Below are positions 23,690-31,723 of a stretch of DNA of 42,570 nucleotides, one piece after another. How positions within the stretch are numbered: position 1 is the stretch's first letter; every line of letters starts with the position of its first letter. The notes under the pieces were generated by a model. That model worked only from the letters and a program-made list of their open reading frames with translations, was not told the DNA's origin and searched no databases. This DNA is from Actinacidiphila rubida. Lineage in GTDB: Bacteria; Actinomycetota; Actinomycetes; Streptomycetales; Streptomycetaceae. Made by a program: the position numbers and the translations under genes. The stretch covers positions 1 through 42,570 of the forward strand of contig NZ_FODD01000055.1 of NCBI RefSeq assembly GCF_900110255.1, written 5' to 3'.

Positions 23690-24682
23690 ATGCTGTCGAA
23701 GGTCCTCGGACGCGCAGGTGTCGCCGTCGCGGCCGCCGCCGCCGTCCTCGCCACCGCGGTCCCCGCGAACGCCGCCAGCTATTCCGCGTTCGCCTTCTCG
23801 CAGAGCGGCAGCCAGCCCACCATCTACAGCTTCATCAACTCGGCCACCACCTCCCTCGACATGACGATGTACGAGCTGGAGGACACCACCGCGGTCAACG
23901 ACCTCATAGCCCTGGAGCACAAGGGCGTCACGGTGCGGGTCGTCCTCGACCGGGCGCACCAGAGCGCCAACTCCTCAGCGTACAGCGCCCTGACGGGCGC
24001 GGGTGTGGGCGTGGTCTGGTCGCCGTCGGCGTTCGTGTACACCCACCAGAAGACCATCACGGTGGACGGCACGCAGTCGCTGATCCTCACCGGCAACCTG
24101 ACCTCGCAGTACTACACGACCAGCCGCGACTACGGGGTCTTCGACGACGACACCCGCGACGTCGCGTCCATCGAGAAGGTCTTCAACGCCGACTACGCCG
24201 GCAGCTCGATCACCCCGACCGATGGCGACCACCTGTTGTGGTCGCCCACCGACTCGCGCAACCGGCTGCTGACCGTGATCAACGGCGCGACCTCCAAGCT
24301 CGACGTCGAGGAACTGGAGCTCAGCGACAGCACGGTGGTCAACGCGATCGTGGCGCGGGCCAAGGCTGGCGTGGCCGTGCGCGTGGTGCTGGAGACCCCG
24401 TCCAGCTATGCCAGCGAAGTGTCGGCGATCAAGGCCGCGGGCGGCAAGGTCGTCGGGTACTCCGACCCCAACGGCTTCTACATCCACGCCAAGGCCATGG
24501 TCGCCGACTACGGCCTGACCACCCAGCAGGTGGAGGCCGGCTCGATGAACATCAGCAGCAACTCGCTGAGCAGCAACCGCGAGCTGGGCCTGATCCTCAC
24601 GGGGACCGGTGTCGCCGAGTCGGTCGCGACGACCGTCGAGACCACGTTCAACGGCGACTTCAGCGGCGGCACCCCGGCGTGA
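23690..24682 (+). CDS. Secreted phospholipase-D-like protein
   Basis: A 330-residue exported protein of the PLD superfamily (phosphodiesterase or nuclease). A Sec signal peptide (LGRAGVAVAAAAAVLATAVP) is cleaved near ANAAS. Two HKD motifs are intact: His119 in HQKTITVD and His266 in HAKAMVAD, each followed by a Gly/Asn-rich strand (TGNLT and GSMNISSNSLSSNREL). The length is near that of small bacterial PLD-like endonucleases rather than the 500-residue Streptomyces PLDs. AGGAG lies 6 bases before the ATG at 23690. It appears to be monocistronic between two strong hairpins. Lipid versus nucleic acid substrate cannot be decided. Confidence 0.87.
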   Translation: MLSKVLGRAGVAVAAAAAVLATAVPANAASYSAFAFSQSGSQPTIYSFINSATTSLDMTMYELEDTTAVNDLIALEHKGVTVRVVLDRAHQSANSSAYSALTGAGVGVVWSPSAFVYTHQKTITVDGTQSLILTGNLTSQYYTTSRDYGVFDDDTRDVASIEKVFNADYAGSSITPTDGDHLLWSPTDSRNRLLTVINGATSKLDVEELELSDSTVVNAIVARAKAGVAVRVVLETPSSYASEVSAIKAAGGKVVGYSDPNGFYIHAKAMVADYGLTTQQVEAGSMNISSNSLSSNRELGLILTGTGVAESVATTVETTFNGDFSGGTPA

Positions 24683-24763
24683 CGCCGGCGCTCCACTCCT
24701 GACCCACCCCTCTGGCCACCCCGCGGGACGCGCCTCCCGATGCTTCCCCGGCACCTCCCGAAC

Positions 24764-24798
24764 TCCGCGCCCGCGCGCCCCTGCCGCGCGGGCGCGGA
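24764..24798 (+). terminator. Hairpin after the PLD-like gene
   Basis: TCCGCGCCCGCGCG pairs perfectly with CGCGCGGGCGCGGA (14 bp, 7-base loop). It ends only 4 bases before the TATACC element of the next gene, so terminator and promoter abut. Confidence 0.7.
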
Positions 24799-24811
24799 CC
24801 ATATACCTGGC

Positions 24812-25441
24812 ATGATCCCGGTCATGGACCGCCACGACTTCGATGCCCTGCTGTGCGACCTGGACGGAGTGATCCGCTTCTTCGACCACCGCGAACTGAA
24901 CCGGCTCGAGGAGGAGTCGGGGCTTCAGGCCGGGGACACGCTGCGCACGGCGTTCACCCCCGAACGTGAACGGGCCCTCCTGCTCGGCCGGTTGACCCGC
25001 GCCGAGTGGGCCGCCTCCATCACCGAGGGTCTGACCGCCCGCGTGGGCGGGAGCCGGGCCGGGGAGCTGGCCGCGGCGTTCACCGGCGCCCCCAACCGCG
25101 TGGACCCCGAGGTCGTCGGCATGCTCGGGCGGCTGCGCGGCACCGTGCCTGTCGTCCTCGTGACGAACGCGACCGTCTGGCTCGACGAAGACCTCGCCCG
25201 TCTCGGCCTCCACGACGTGGCCGACGCCGTCGTCAACAGCTCACGTGTCGGAGTGGCCAAACCCGATCCCGCCATCTACGCGATCGCCGCGGAACGCGCG
25301 GGAGTGCCGGCCGGCCGCTGCCTGTTCGTGGACGACTCCGCCGCCAACGTCGAAGCGGCCCGCGCCGCCGGCATGTCCGGCCTCCACTATCGCGAGGTAG
25401 CGCAGTTGCGCACCGCCCTCGCCTCGCGCCTGGCCCTCTGA
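24812..25441 (+). CDS. HAD-superfamily phosphatase
   Basis: A 209-residue haloacid-dehalogenase-like hydrolase. Motif I is LLCDLDGVI (nucleophile Asp and general acid Asp), motif II VVLVTNAT, motif III VAKPDPAIY with Lys, and motif IV CLFVDDSAANV. The helical cap between motifs I and II is of the small alpha type. TATACC at 24802-24807 lies 4 bases before the ATG at 24812; ATG at 24824 fits equally and would shorten the protein by 4 residues. No ribosome binding site is visible for either, so it is probably leaderless. It is a phosphatase acting on a small metabolite, not identified. Confidence 0.85.
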   Translation: MIPVMDRHDFDALLCDLDGVIRFFDHRELNRLEEESGLQAGDTLRTAFTPERERALLLGRLTRAEWAASITEGLTARVGGSRAGELAAAFTGAPNRVDPEVVGMLGRLRGTVPVVLVTNATVWLDEDLARLGLHDVADAVVNSSRVGVAKPDPAIYAIAAERAGVPAGRCLFVDDSAANVEAARAAGMSGLHYREVAQLRTALASRLAL

Positions 25442-25537
25442 CGCCGCGCCCGCCCGACGCCGCGACGCGGCCAGCCGCGTCGTCGCACGCGACAATCCTG
25501 GCGACGCGGGCGGTCATGCCCGTGATACTGGTCGCCC

Positions 25538-26281
25538 ATGGATGAGGTCGAGGTCGTCGTCGCCCATTCCGAGCGCGCGACCCTGCGCGTCGGCGAGGTG
25601 TTCCTGAAGGTGGACGCGGATCAGGCGCGCATCGACGTCGAGGTCGAGGCGATGGCCCTGGTGCCGGTCCCGACCCCGCGGGTGCTGTGGCGCAAGCCCC
25701 CCGTGCTCGCGATCGCCGAGGTCCCGGGGACGGCGCTCGGCCGTCTCGGCGAGCCGTCGCCCGCGTCCCCCGCGGCGTGGGCCGCGGCGGGTGCCGCCGT
25801 CCGCAAGCTGCACGACGCGCCGTTGCCGCCGTGGCCCGGCCGGGGCAGGGAGCCCGCCCAGTTGGCTACGGACCTGGACGTCGAGTGCGAGTGGCTGGTG
25901 ACGAACGGCGTCCTGCCCGCCGACCTGGTCAGGCGGAACCGCCAGGTCGCGGAGGCGGCGCTCCGGCCGTGGACGCCGGTGTTCGCGCACGGCGACCTGC
26001 AGCTCACCCACGTGTTCGTCGACGGCGAGGTGGTCACCGGCATCATCGACTGGTCCGAGGCGGGCCCGGGTGACGCCCTGTTCGACCTCGCCATCCTGAC
26101 GCTGGGCCACGAGGAGCGCCTCGGCGACGTCGTCGCCGGCTACGGCGGCGACGTCGACCGCGACGTGATCCGTGCGTGGTGGTCGCTGCGAAGCCTGCTC
26201 GTGATCCGCTGGCTGACCGAGCACGGCTTCGACCCGTTCGCGCCCGGCTGTGAGGTCGACGTGCTGAGATCGCGGATGTGA
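25538..26281 (+). CDS. APH-like phosphotransferase
   Basis: A 247-residue protein with the aminoglycoside-phosphotransferase/choline-kinase fold. The catalytic loop reads FAHGDLQLTHVFVDG (Asp in HGD as base, His in place of the usual Asn), and the metal-binding motif is GIIDWSEAGPGD. The N-terminal lobe is short and includes RVGEVFLKVDADQ with the ATP Lys. ATG at 25538 follows GATACT by 8 bases, so it is probably leaderless. The last codons (EVDVLRSRM and stop) lie inside the first of three 28-bp tandem repeats, so the present C-terminus may have been set by that repeat. The substrate is unknown; drug resistance should not be assumed. Confidence 0.82.
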   Translation: MDEVEVVVAHSERATLRVGEVFLKVDADQARIDVEVEAMALVPVPTPRVLWRKPPVLAIAEVPGTALGRLGEPSPASPAAWAAAGAAVRKLHDAPLPPWPGRGREPAQLATDLDVECEWLVTNGVLPADLVRRNRQVAEAALRPWTPVFAHGDLQLTHVFVDGEVVTGIIDWSEAGPGDALFDLAILTLGHEERLGDVVAGYGGDVDRDVIRAWWSLRSLLVIRWLTEHGFDPFAPGCEVDVLRSRM

Positions 26282-26334
26282 GATCGGCGTGCCGGGATCG
26301 CGGAGGTGAGGTCGGCGTGCCGGGATCGCGGATG
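26251..26334. repeat. Three 28-bp tandem repeats
   Basis: Direct repeats at 26251-26278, 26279-26306 and 26307-26334, with shared core GATCGCGGA preceded by TGAGRTCGRCGTGC. A partial fourth copy starts at 26335. The copies abut without spacers. The stop codon of the kinase gene is the TGA that opens repeat two. The remaining bases up to 26573 show no gene; they are less GC-rich and form the leader of the MATE gene. Confidence 0.85.
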
Positions 26335-26573
26335 TGAGGCCGCGCGCGCCGGATTCCGCGAATGCGCTCGGAGGCGACGAAAGGCGCGGGCCGCACCGAT
26401 AGGTGCTCCCGTGAATTCGCCCATTGAACCGGAGAAACGTCGTGGAGCCGTGTCAGCGCGCTGTGATGATGCGGCCAGGTCCGGATGGACATTCCTCGGG
26501 GAATTCCGGTACCGTCCCGGAGCCTTTCCTGAATTCGCGCCGCGCGCTGTGCCGTTGTACCTCGGGGGTCCAC

Positions 26574-27926
26574 ATGTTTTCCCTTGCCGCTCATGAAAGA
26601 CGGGGCGTGTGGCGACACATCTCCCGCCTCGCTGTTCCGCTTCTCGTGGCCGAGTCGCTCAATTTCGCCGTACAGCTCGGAGTCGTCGCCATTCTGGGGC
26701 GCATGGGGGGAGAGGCCGTTTACCTGCGCTCGCTCTATCAGCCCGTCAGCTTCGCCGTTCTCGCCCTGTGTGTGGGATTCGGGGTCTGCAACCAGGTCGC
26801 CGCCGCGATCAGCAAGGGGGCCGGGCGTCCCCGGGACGTGATGGCGAACTCCGCCAGCCTGGCCAGGGTCTGGCTGGGGATCGGCGCGGCCCTGTACGTG
26901 ATCCTCGCGGTCGCGGCTCCCTCCCTGACCGGCCTCCTCCATGTGGACGCCGAACTGCGGGGCACGTTCGTCTCCTTCCTGCGGTGGACCAGCGCCGCCG
27001 GTCTGCTGGCCGTCGGGGCGGAGCTCTGCGCGTCCGGCCTGCGCGGCTACGGGTACGTGCGCCAGGCCACGGTCCTGGTCCTCTGTACGGCGAGCGTGCG
27101 CATCGGCCTGGTGGCCGGCCTCGGGCTCGGTGCCGGCATCGGGATCGCGGCGGTGCCCGTCGCCGAGGGGGCAGCGGGCCTGACCGGCCTGGCCATGGGG
27201 CTGGTGCTGCTGCGCCGCACCGAGTTGTGGCATCCGCCGGCCGTCCGGATCTGGCGGCGCGAGGTGCTGACGGACCTGCGCCGCATCGGCGTGCCGATCG
27301 CCGTGTCCCTTCTCGTGATCTCCGCGTACAACCTCGCCGTCGTCGGCGTCCTCGCCGGCTACGGGGAGAACGCCGTGGCCGGGTACACGGTCGCTTCCAC
27401 GCTGCAGAACGTGGTGCTGCTGCCGGGCACGGTGCTGGGCACGGCCACCGCGATCACCATCAACCAGCAACGCGGGGCCGGTGATTGGCCGCGGATACGT
27501 GCGTCGATGCGCGGCGGCATCGAGGTCACGGTCGTGACCTACGCGGTGGTCGCGGTGCTGGTGTGGTCGGTGCACGACCCGCTGGCGCGGCTGATCGCCG
27601 GCGACGCCAGGGTGGCCGCGGAAGCGGGCGGTTATCTGGGCGCCGTGGCGCTCACCTACGCGATCCAGGGACCCGTGCTCGCCTCGCTGACCGTCATGGA
27701 GGAGACCGGCGGCGGCCTTCGGGCCATCGTGCTCAACGCGATCTACTTCGGCCTGATCGTCGCCGTCAGCGCGGCGGCGGCACACGCGGCCGGCAGCGCG
27801 GACGGCTTCTACGCGGCGGTGGCGTACTGCAACCTGATCGGGGTGACGGTGCCGCTCGTCGCGGTGCGCCACATCCGGGCGCTGTCGGCCAGGGGCGGGG
27901 CCCAGCCGGTAGCCGTCCCTGGCTGA
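26574..27926 (+). CDS. MATE family efflux transporter
   Basis: A 450-residue multidrug/toxin extrusion type transporter with about 12 hydrophobic segments. The N-terminal half begins ISRLAVPLLVAESLNFAVQL and includes YQPVSFAVLALCVGFGVCNQ; the second half begins RRIGVPIAVSLLVISAYNLA, showing the internal duplication. These proteins export organic cations or natural products using Na+ or H+. ATG at 26574 has only GGGGG upstream; an in-frame ATG at 26424 exists, but its extension is Arg/Cys-rich and not membrane-like. A hairpin at 28030 follows. No biosynthetic cluster is visible next to it. Confidence 0.9.
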   Translation: MFSLAAHERRGVWRHISRLAVPLLVAESLNFAVQLGVVAILGRMGGEAVYLRSLYQPVSFAVLALCVGFGVCNQVAAAISKGAGRPRDVMANSASLARVWLGIGAALYVILAVAAPSLTGLLHVDAELRGTFVSFLRWTSAAGLLAVGAELCASGLRGYGYVRQATVLVLCTASVRIGLVAGLGLGAGIGIAAVPVAEGAAGLTGLAMGLVLLRRTELWHPPAVRIWRREVLTDLRRIGVPIAVSLLVISAYNLAVVGVLAGYGENAVAGYTVASTLQNVVLLPGTVLGTATAITINQQRGAGDWPRIRASMRGGIEVTVVTYAVVAVLVWSVHDPLARLIAGDARVAAEAGGYLGAVALTYAIQGPVLASLTVMEETGGGLRAIVLNAIYFGLIVAVSAAAAHAAGSADGFYAAVAYCNLIGVTVPLVAVRHIRALSARGGAQPVAVPG

Positions 27927-28029
27927 GGCACCGGGAGCAGGACGTCGACCGGCGCGGGGCGGTCGTCCCGCCGGGGCCGGCAAGCTGCGGGCGAGGCGTC
28001 CCGCCACGCGCGCGGACGCGGCACACGAA

Positions 28030-28069
28030 GGCCGCCGGCCCCTCGTGCTGACACGAGTGACCGGCGGCC
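28030..28069. terminator. Bidirectional hairpin terminator
   Basis: GGCCGCCGG pairs with CCGGCGGCC, and an inner CTCGTG pairs with CACGAG around a CTGA loop, with a 3-by-3 internal loop. It lies between the convergent MATE and universal-stress genes. Confidence 0.65.
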
Positions 28070-28105
28070 TCGGCGGATGTGCGGGCGTCCGTCGACCCGG
28101 AGGGG

Positions 28106-28543
28106 TCAGGACCGGCCGCGGACCAGCAGCACCGACACCGGCGCGTTCTTGGCGACGCCGTTGCTCACGCTCGCGTGCAGGAAGGCCGAGAAGCCGCGGT
28201 AGTGGCCGGGGCCGACGGCTATCAGGTCGCTGCCCAGGGCCTCGGCGCGCTCCACCAGGATCGCGGCCAGCTCCTCGCGCAGACCCTCGTCCACCTCACC
28301 CTCGGCGGCGATGCCCTCGGCCCGCAGGCGCGTCAGCGCCGCCTCGACGACCTCGGTGCCCTCGTTGGCCTCCTCGGTGGACACCACGACGCCGGCGGTG
28401 ATGCCACCCGCGACGACCTGGTCGGGACGGATGTGGATGACGTGGACGCTCGCGCCGCTCAGCTTGGCAAGGGAGGCCACGGTGTCCAGCACGGCCTGGC
28501 CGTTGTCCGAGCCGTCGACAGCGGCGAGGATCTTCTTGTACAT
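28106..28543 (-). CDS. Universal stress protein (single UspA domain)
   Basis: A 145-residue UspA-fold protein. It starts MYKKILAAVDGSDNGQAVLD, the usual first strand with the Asp that contacts ATP, and ends with DLIAVGPGHYRGFSAFLHAS followed by VSNGVAKNAPVSVLLVR, the ATP-binding signature G-x2-G-x9-G(S) in a modified form. The Gly spacing is altered (VGPGHYRG), so nucleotide binding is not certain. ATG at 28543 has AAGGAAG 8 bases upstream; the longer frame adds 12 residues without a ribosome binding site. It stands alone between terminators. It is likely induced by stress or stationary phase; no specific role is visible. Confidence 0.9.
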   Translation of the reverse strand: MYKKILAAVDGSDNGQAVLDTVASLAKLSGASVHVIHIRPDQVVAGGITAGVVVSTEEANEGTEVVEAALTRLRAEGIAAEGEVDEGLREELAAILVERAEALGSDLIAVGPGHYRGFSAFLHASVSNGVAKNAPVSVLLVRGRS

Positions 28544-28731
28544 GCGATCAACTTCCTTGTCACAGGGGGTCCGAGGCATCCGCGGCCCGACTGTACGGTT
28601 CAGCTCCGCTCACTCGGGTTCCATTCCCGCCCCGAGCGTGACGGACGCCACTCCGGGAGTCCGGCGCACGCGGCGGCGGGCCCGTGACCTGCGCGGATTC
28701 CGCCCGGTCACGAGCCCGTCGCCCGGTGGCG

Positions 28732-30378
28732 TCAGCCCTTCTTCTGCGCCACCAGGAACACCGGGTTCGTCAGCGCGGCCATCGGGCCCCACTGGAGGGC
28801 CGGGCCCATGGTGTTGCCCTTGCCGGGCGTGCCGTCGGCCATCGGGTGGCGGACCTCGGCGCGGACGTAGGCCGCGAGCGAGGTGGTGGTGCGCCACACG
28901 ACGGTGCCGGTGCCGGACGCCGGCAGCGACTCCTGGTGCATCTGGCCCTCGTCGGTGATGAACCGCACGGTGCCGTTCGGCACGCCGGACACGTCCAGCC
29001 GCACGTCCAGCGGCGCGTCGGCCGGCAGCGTCAGCTCCTCGCCGATGCCGGCCTGCCGGCCGCCGCCGGTCGCGGTGAACGTCAGCTGCACCGCGGAGGA
29101 CTCGGCGATCCAGTTGCGGCCCGCGCGGATGCCGTCCATCAGCGCGTCGGTCGCCAGGTCGTCGGCCAGCACGACGTTGTGCGGCAGGCCGATGACCTGC
29201 GGCTCGCTGTGGGCGTCGCTGTTGCCCATGGCCGGCAGCCACTTCTTCCCCGAGCGCAGTGCCTCGCCGAGCCGCGCGTCCCAGGTGTCCACCGCGGACT
29301 CGTCGTCGTACGTCCACGGGCCGTTCCACACCTCGACGGCGTCCGCGTCGTCGTAGCCGAACTTCCACTGGCAGGCGACGTACGGGCAGTACGGGTGGGC
29401 GGGAACCACCAGGCCGCCGGAGCGGTGCACCTTGCGGGCGAAGCGGTCGAAGGAGTCGTCGCGGGAGCGGTAGCGCCAGTCGATCCACTCGCCGGCCGGC
29501 AGGCCCAGCGCCAGCCAGTGGCCGTTGCGGGTGGTGATCTCCTCACCGGTGACGATGAGCAGGTCCGGGCCGGAGTACTGGCCCCAGACGCCGTGCGACG
29601 AGGAGGTGTTGTGATCCGTCGAGACCATGAAGTCCAAACCGGCGGCGCGGGCCCCGGCGGCGACCTCCGAGGGGAGGCGCTTGCCGTCGGAGTACACGGT
29701 GTGCAGGTGGCAGTCGCCGCGGTACCAGGCGCGGCCGCGGCCCTTGGCCCGCTGCGGCGGATACGTGGGCACGAACCGCGGGCCCTCGGGGCCGTAGGTC
29801 AGGGTGATCTGGACGTTGTAGTTCAGGCCCTGCGGAGCCACCTGGTAGGGGCCGAGGACGATGTTCCAGGTGCCGACCGACACCGGGCCGGGCAGGTAGC
29901 CGGGGGTGGCCTCGCCGTTGCTGATCTCGAACGAGGTGCGGAAGCCGCCCGACCAGCCGCGGAAGCCCTGGCTGTCCAGGGCGGTGCCGCGCTGGTCGAA
30001 CACGCCGATGTCGCAGGAGTTGCCGGGGGTGCCGGCGGGGACGGCGGGCTTGTCGTACGAGTACGAGACCGCGATCTTCTGCACGCCCTTCGGGATCTCC
30101 ACCGGCAGGTACACGAAGTCGGCGACGCCGGTCTCCAGGTGGCCGGTGACGGTCCTGGTCTCCTGCGAGCCGGCCGGGGGAGTGCTGCCGGACGACGACC
30201 CGTCGGCGGCCGAGGCGAACGACACCGGGCCGAGCGTGACGGCGGCGGCACCGACCGCCCCCGCGGCGGCCATGAGCAGGCCTCGGCGGCCCACCCCCGG
30301 CGCCGTGCCGGCGGCCCGTGCCGACGCGTCCGCGTCGAGCTCGTCCGCGTTGTGCTCGCAATATCCGTCAAGACACAT
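28732..30378 (-). CDS. Tat-exported CehA/McbA-type PHP metallohydrolase
   Basis: A 548-residue exported protein. The N-terminus carries GRRGLLMAAAGAVGAAAV, a Tat-like signal at about residues 30-50 after an unusually long, acidic lead with two Cys. A beta-rich domain (about 65-190) precedes the PHP domain, which shows YRGDCHLHTVYSDG, VSTDHNTSSSHG, VVPAHPYCPY and AMGNSDAHSEPQ, the His/Asp clusters that hold catalytic metals. A C-terminal beta domain follows. GAGGA lies 7 bases before the ATG at 30378. CehA/McbA proteins hydrolyse esters or phosphoesters; the substrate here is unknown. It lies directly downstream of a broken LamG gene, whose terminator hairpin survives. Confidence 0.88.
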   Translation of the reverse strand: MCLDGYCEHNADELDADASARAAGTAPGVGRRGLLMAAAGAVGAAAVTLGPVSFASAADGSSSGSTPPAGSQETRTVTGHLETGVADFVYLPVEIPKGVQKIAVSYSYDKPAVPAGTPGNSCDIGVFDQRGTALDSQGFRGWSGGFRTSFEISNGEATPGYLPGPVSVGTWNIVLGPYQVAPQGLNYNVQITLTYGPEGPRFVPTYPPQRAKGRGRAWYRGDCHLHTVYSDGKRLPSEVAAGARAAGLDFMVSTDHNTSSSHGVWGQYSGPDLLIVTGEEITTRNGHWLALGLPAGEWIDWRYRSRDDSFDRFARKVHRSGGLVVPAHPYCPYVACQWKFGYDDADAVEVWNGPWTYDDESAVDTWDARLGEALRSGKKWLPAMGNSDAHSEPQVIGLPHNVVLADDLATDALMDGIRAGRNWIAESSAVQLTFTATGGGRQAGIGEELTLPADAPLDVRLDVSGVPNGTVRFITDEGQMHQESLPASGTGTVVWRTTTSLAAYVRAEVRHPMADGTPGKGNTMGPALQWGPMAALTNPVFLVAQKKG

Positions 30379-30406
30379 GCTTGTCCTCGCTGAGATCGGG
30401 GAGTGA

Positions 30407-30433
30407 ACCGCCCGAGACGGGTTCTCGGGCGGT
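30407..30433. terminator. Perfect hairpin downstream of the LamG remnant
   Basis: ACCGCCCGAGA pairs with TCTCGGGCGGT (11 bp, 5-base loop). On the minus strand it lies about 120 bases after the LamG stop and 29 bases before the PHP start. It may be the terminator of the broken gene, or a structure in the PHP leader. Confidence 0.6.
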
Positions 30434-30554
30434 GGGGGCGGGGCGCCCCGGATCCAGGCGGCACGGTCTCTCCGCCCGGTGAACGGCAGGTGTGCACCGA
30501 GCGGCCGGGCAGCCAATGCCGCATTTGAGTCTGGGAACCCGGCCGCTCGGTCGA

Positions 30555-30815
30555 CTACCGAGCGTTCATGAACTGGCTGATCGGCAGCGGTCGGTCCACG
30601 ATCCTGACATCGCCGAGCGTGCCGCGGAAGACCTGGTTGATCGCGCCGTGCCACCCGTAGCCGCCGACCAGGAATGGCATGCCGAGGGCGGTGAGGCCGT
30701 TCGCCGGGGTGGTGGGGTTGCGGCCCTCCTCGCAGCCGTTCACGTACAGCTTGACGAACCGGCCGTCGTTGACGACCGGTTCGTGCCACCACACCTGCTG
30801 CCACTTCCCTGGCCG
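30555..30815 (-). pseudogene. LamG-domain C-terminal remnant
   Basis: About 85 residues in one frame ending at 30555: GKWQQVWWHEPVVNDGRFVK continues with LYVNGCEEG, FLVGGYGWHGAINQVFRGTL and GDVRIVDRPLP. This is the end of a laminin-G-like jelly roll as found at the C-terminus of exported Streptomyces phosphoesterases. The upstream part of that gene is missing: the next 120 bases are the promoter of the divergent gene at 30923. A small inverted repeat (CGCTCGGT/ACCGAGCG, 30544-30564) spans the stop. The left boundary of the homology is approximate. I treat it as the 3' end of a deleted gene. Confidence 0.65.
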
Positions 30816-30840
30816 GAGGGTACGGGGCGTCGCGGCGACA

Positions 30841-30869
30841 TTGTCAGGGGCACGCCAGGTCCGTACTGT
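30841..30869 (+). promoter_or_regulatory. Promoter of the small secreted gene
   Basis: TTGTCA (30841-30846), a 17-base spacer and TACTGT (30864-30869) form a good sigma-70-type promoter. A second -10-like TAGCGT lies at 30889. The leader to the ATG at 30923 is about 47 bases. Confidence 0.55.
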
Positions 30870-30922
30870 GGTGCCGCCGCTACACGCGTAGCGTCCCAGC
30901 CCCCCACCGTCCGGGATGTGAC

Positions 30923-31240
30923 ATGACGCCACTGCGCCGCCTGCTCACCGCCGCCTCCGCGCTGGCCCTGCCCGCCGTCGTCGCCGCGGTCCCGTCCGCC
31001 CACGCCGCCGTGCCGCCCGAGCACGCCGTGGTGACCTGCCAGACCGCGAGCTTCTACGCCAACTACGACAGTGCGAACGGCCCTTCGGGCTTCCTGCGCA
31101 CGCTCACCCTCGGCAACAAGATCGGCCACACGCCCGGCGTCCACCCGGTCTACAACGGCTGGGCGGCCAGCTTCGACTACGGCCCCAACGACTGGGGCTA
31201 CCTGCGCATCGAGTGCATCGGCGGCTACGACTCCTGGTAG
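30923..31240 (+). CDS. Small secreted protein with a Cys pair
   Basis: A 105-residue protein. The first 29 residues are a Sec signal (RRLLTAASALALPAVVAAV, cut near AHAA). The mature part of about 75 residues has two Cys, in VVTCQTASFYANY and LRIECIGGYDSW, and short Gly/Trp-rich strands (GWAASFDYGPNDWGYL), suggesting an SH3-like barrel closed by a disulfide. The gene for a similar small protein follows after 81 bases. It could be a cell-wall-binding or secreted signalling protein; I cannot assign a function. Confidence 0.7.
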   Translation: MTPLRRLLTAASALALPAVVAAVPSAHAAVPPEHAVVTCQTASFYANYDSANGPSGFLRTLTLGNKIGHTPGVHPVYNGWAASFDYGPNDWGYLRIECIGGYDSW

Positions 31241-31321
31241 GCCGCCGCCTGCCCGCGAGACCCCCGCCGCCTCCCCGGCACCCTGAACGCCCCCACCGTC
31301 CCCGCTCCTCCAGGAGTCGCC

Positions 31322-31621
31322 ATGCCGCGTTCCCTGCCCGCCCGCCTCGCCGCGACCGCCGCCGGCACCGCACTGGCCGCCTCGGCCCTCATCGCCACGA
31401 CGGCCGCCCCCGCCCACGCCGCCGACGGCACCGTCGGCGTCCGTGAGACGGTCTGTGCCGACAGCCTCTACGTCCGCACCGAGCCCGTCGGAGCCTGGAT
31501 GGGCACCCTCTACCACGGCCAGACCTTCCTGGTGGAACAGCTCGACGGCTCCTGGGTCTACGGGTTCGCCTACGGCGACATCAACCGGCACGGCTGGGTG
31601 CAGAACGGCTGGTTCTGCTGA
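31322..31621 (+). CDS. Small secreted SH3-like protein
   Basis: A 99-residue exported protein. The signal peptide (LAATAAGTALAASALIATTA) is cleaved near AHAAD at about residue 34. The mature domain reads VCADSLYVRTEPVGAWMGTL, then FLVEQLDGSWVYGFA and GWVQNGWFC, a clear bacterial SH3 pattern. A Cys lies at each end of the domain and could form a disulfide. CAGGAG lies 5 bases before the ATG at 31322. It follows another small Cys-pair protein and is probably co-transcribed with it. SH3b domains often bind peptidoglycan, so a cell-wall role is likely but unproven. Confidence 0.75.
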   Translation: MPRSLPARLAATAAGTALAASALIATTAAPAHAADGTVGVRETVCADSLYVRTEPVGAWMGTLYHGQTFLVEQLDGSWVYGFAYGDINRHGWVQNGWFC

Positions 31622-31673
31622 CCGTGCGCGTCCCGGGCCGCGCCTGCGAGCCGGGCCCCTGACGCCGTCGCCA

Positions 31674-31707
31674 CCGCCCGCCCGGGAACGCGATCCCGGG
31701 CGGGCGG
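31674..31707. terminator. Bidirectional terminator
   Basis: CCGCCCGCCCGGGA pairs perfectly with TCCCGGGCGGGCGG (14 bp, 6-base loop). It lies between the convergent SH3-like and phosphoesterase genes. Confidence 0.75.
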
Positions 31708-31723
31708 CGGCCTGTGCGGACCG

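Noticed and set aside
26251..26334. Possible CRISPR array because of the 28-bp repeat length
   Set aside because: The repeats abut directly with no spacers, differ from one another at several bases, overlap a gene end, and no cas gene is present.
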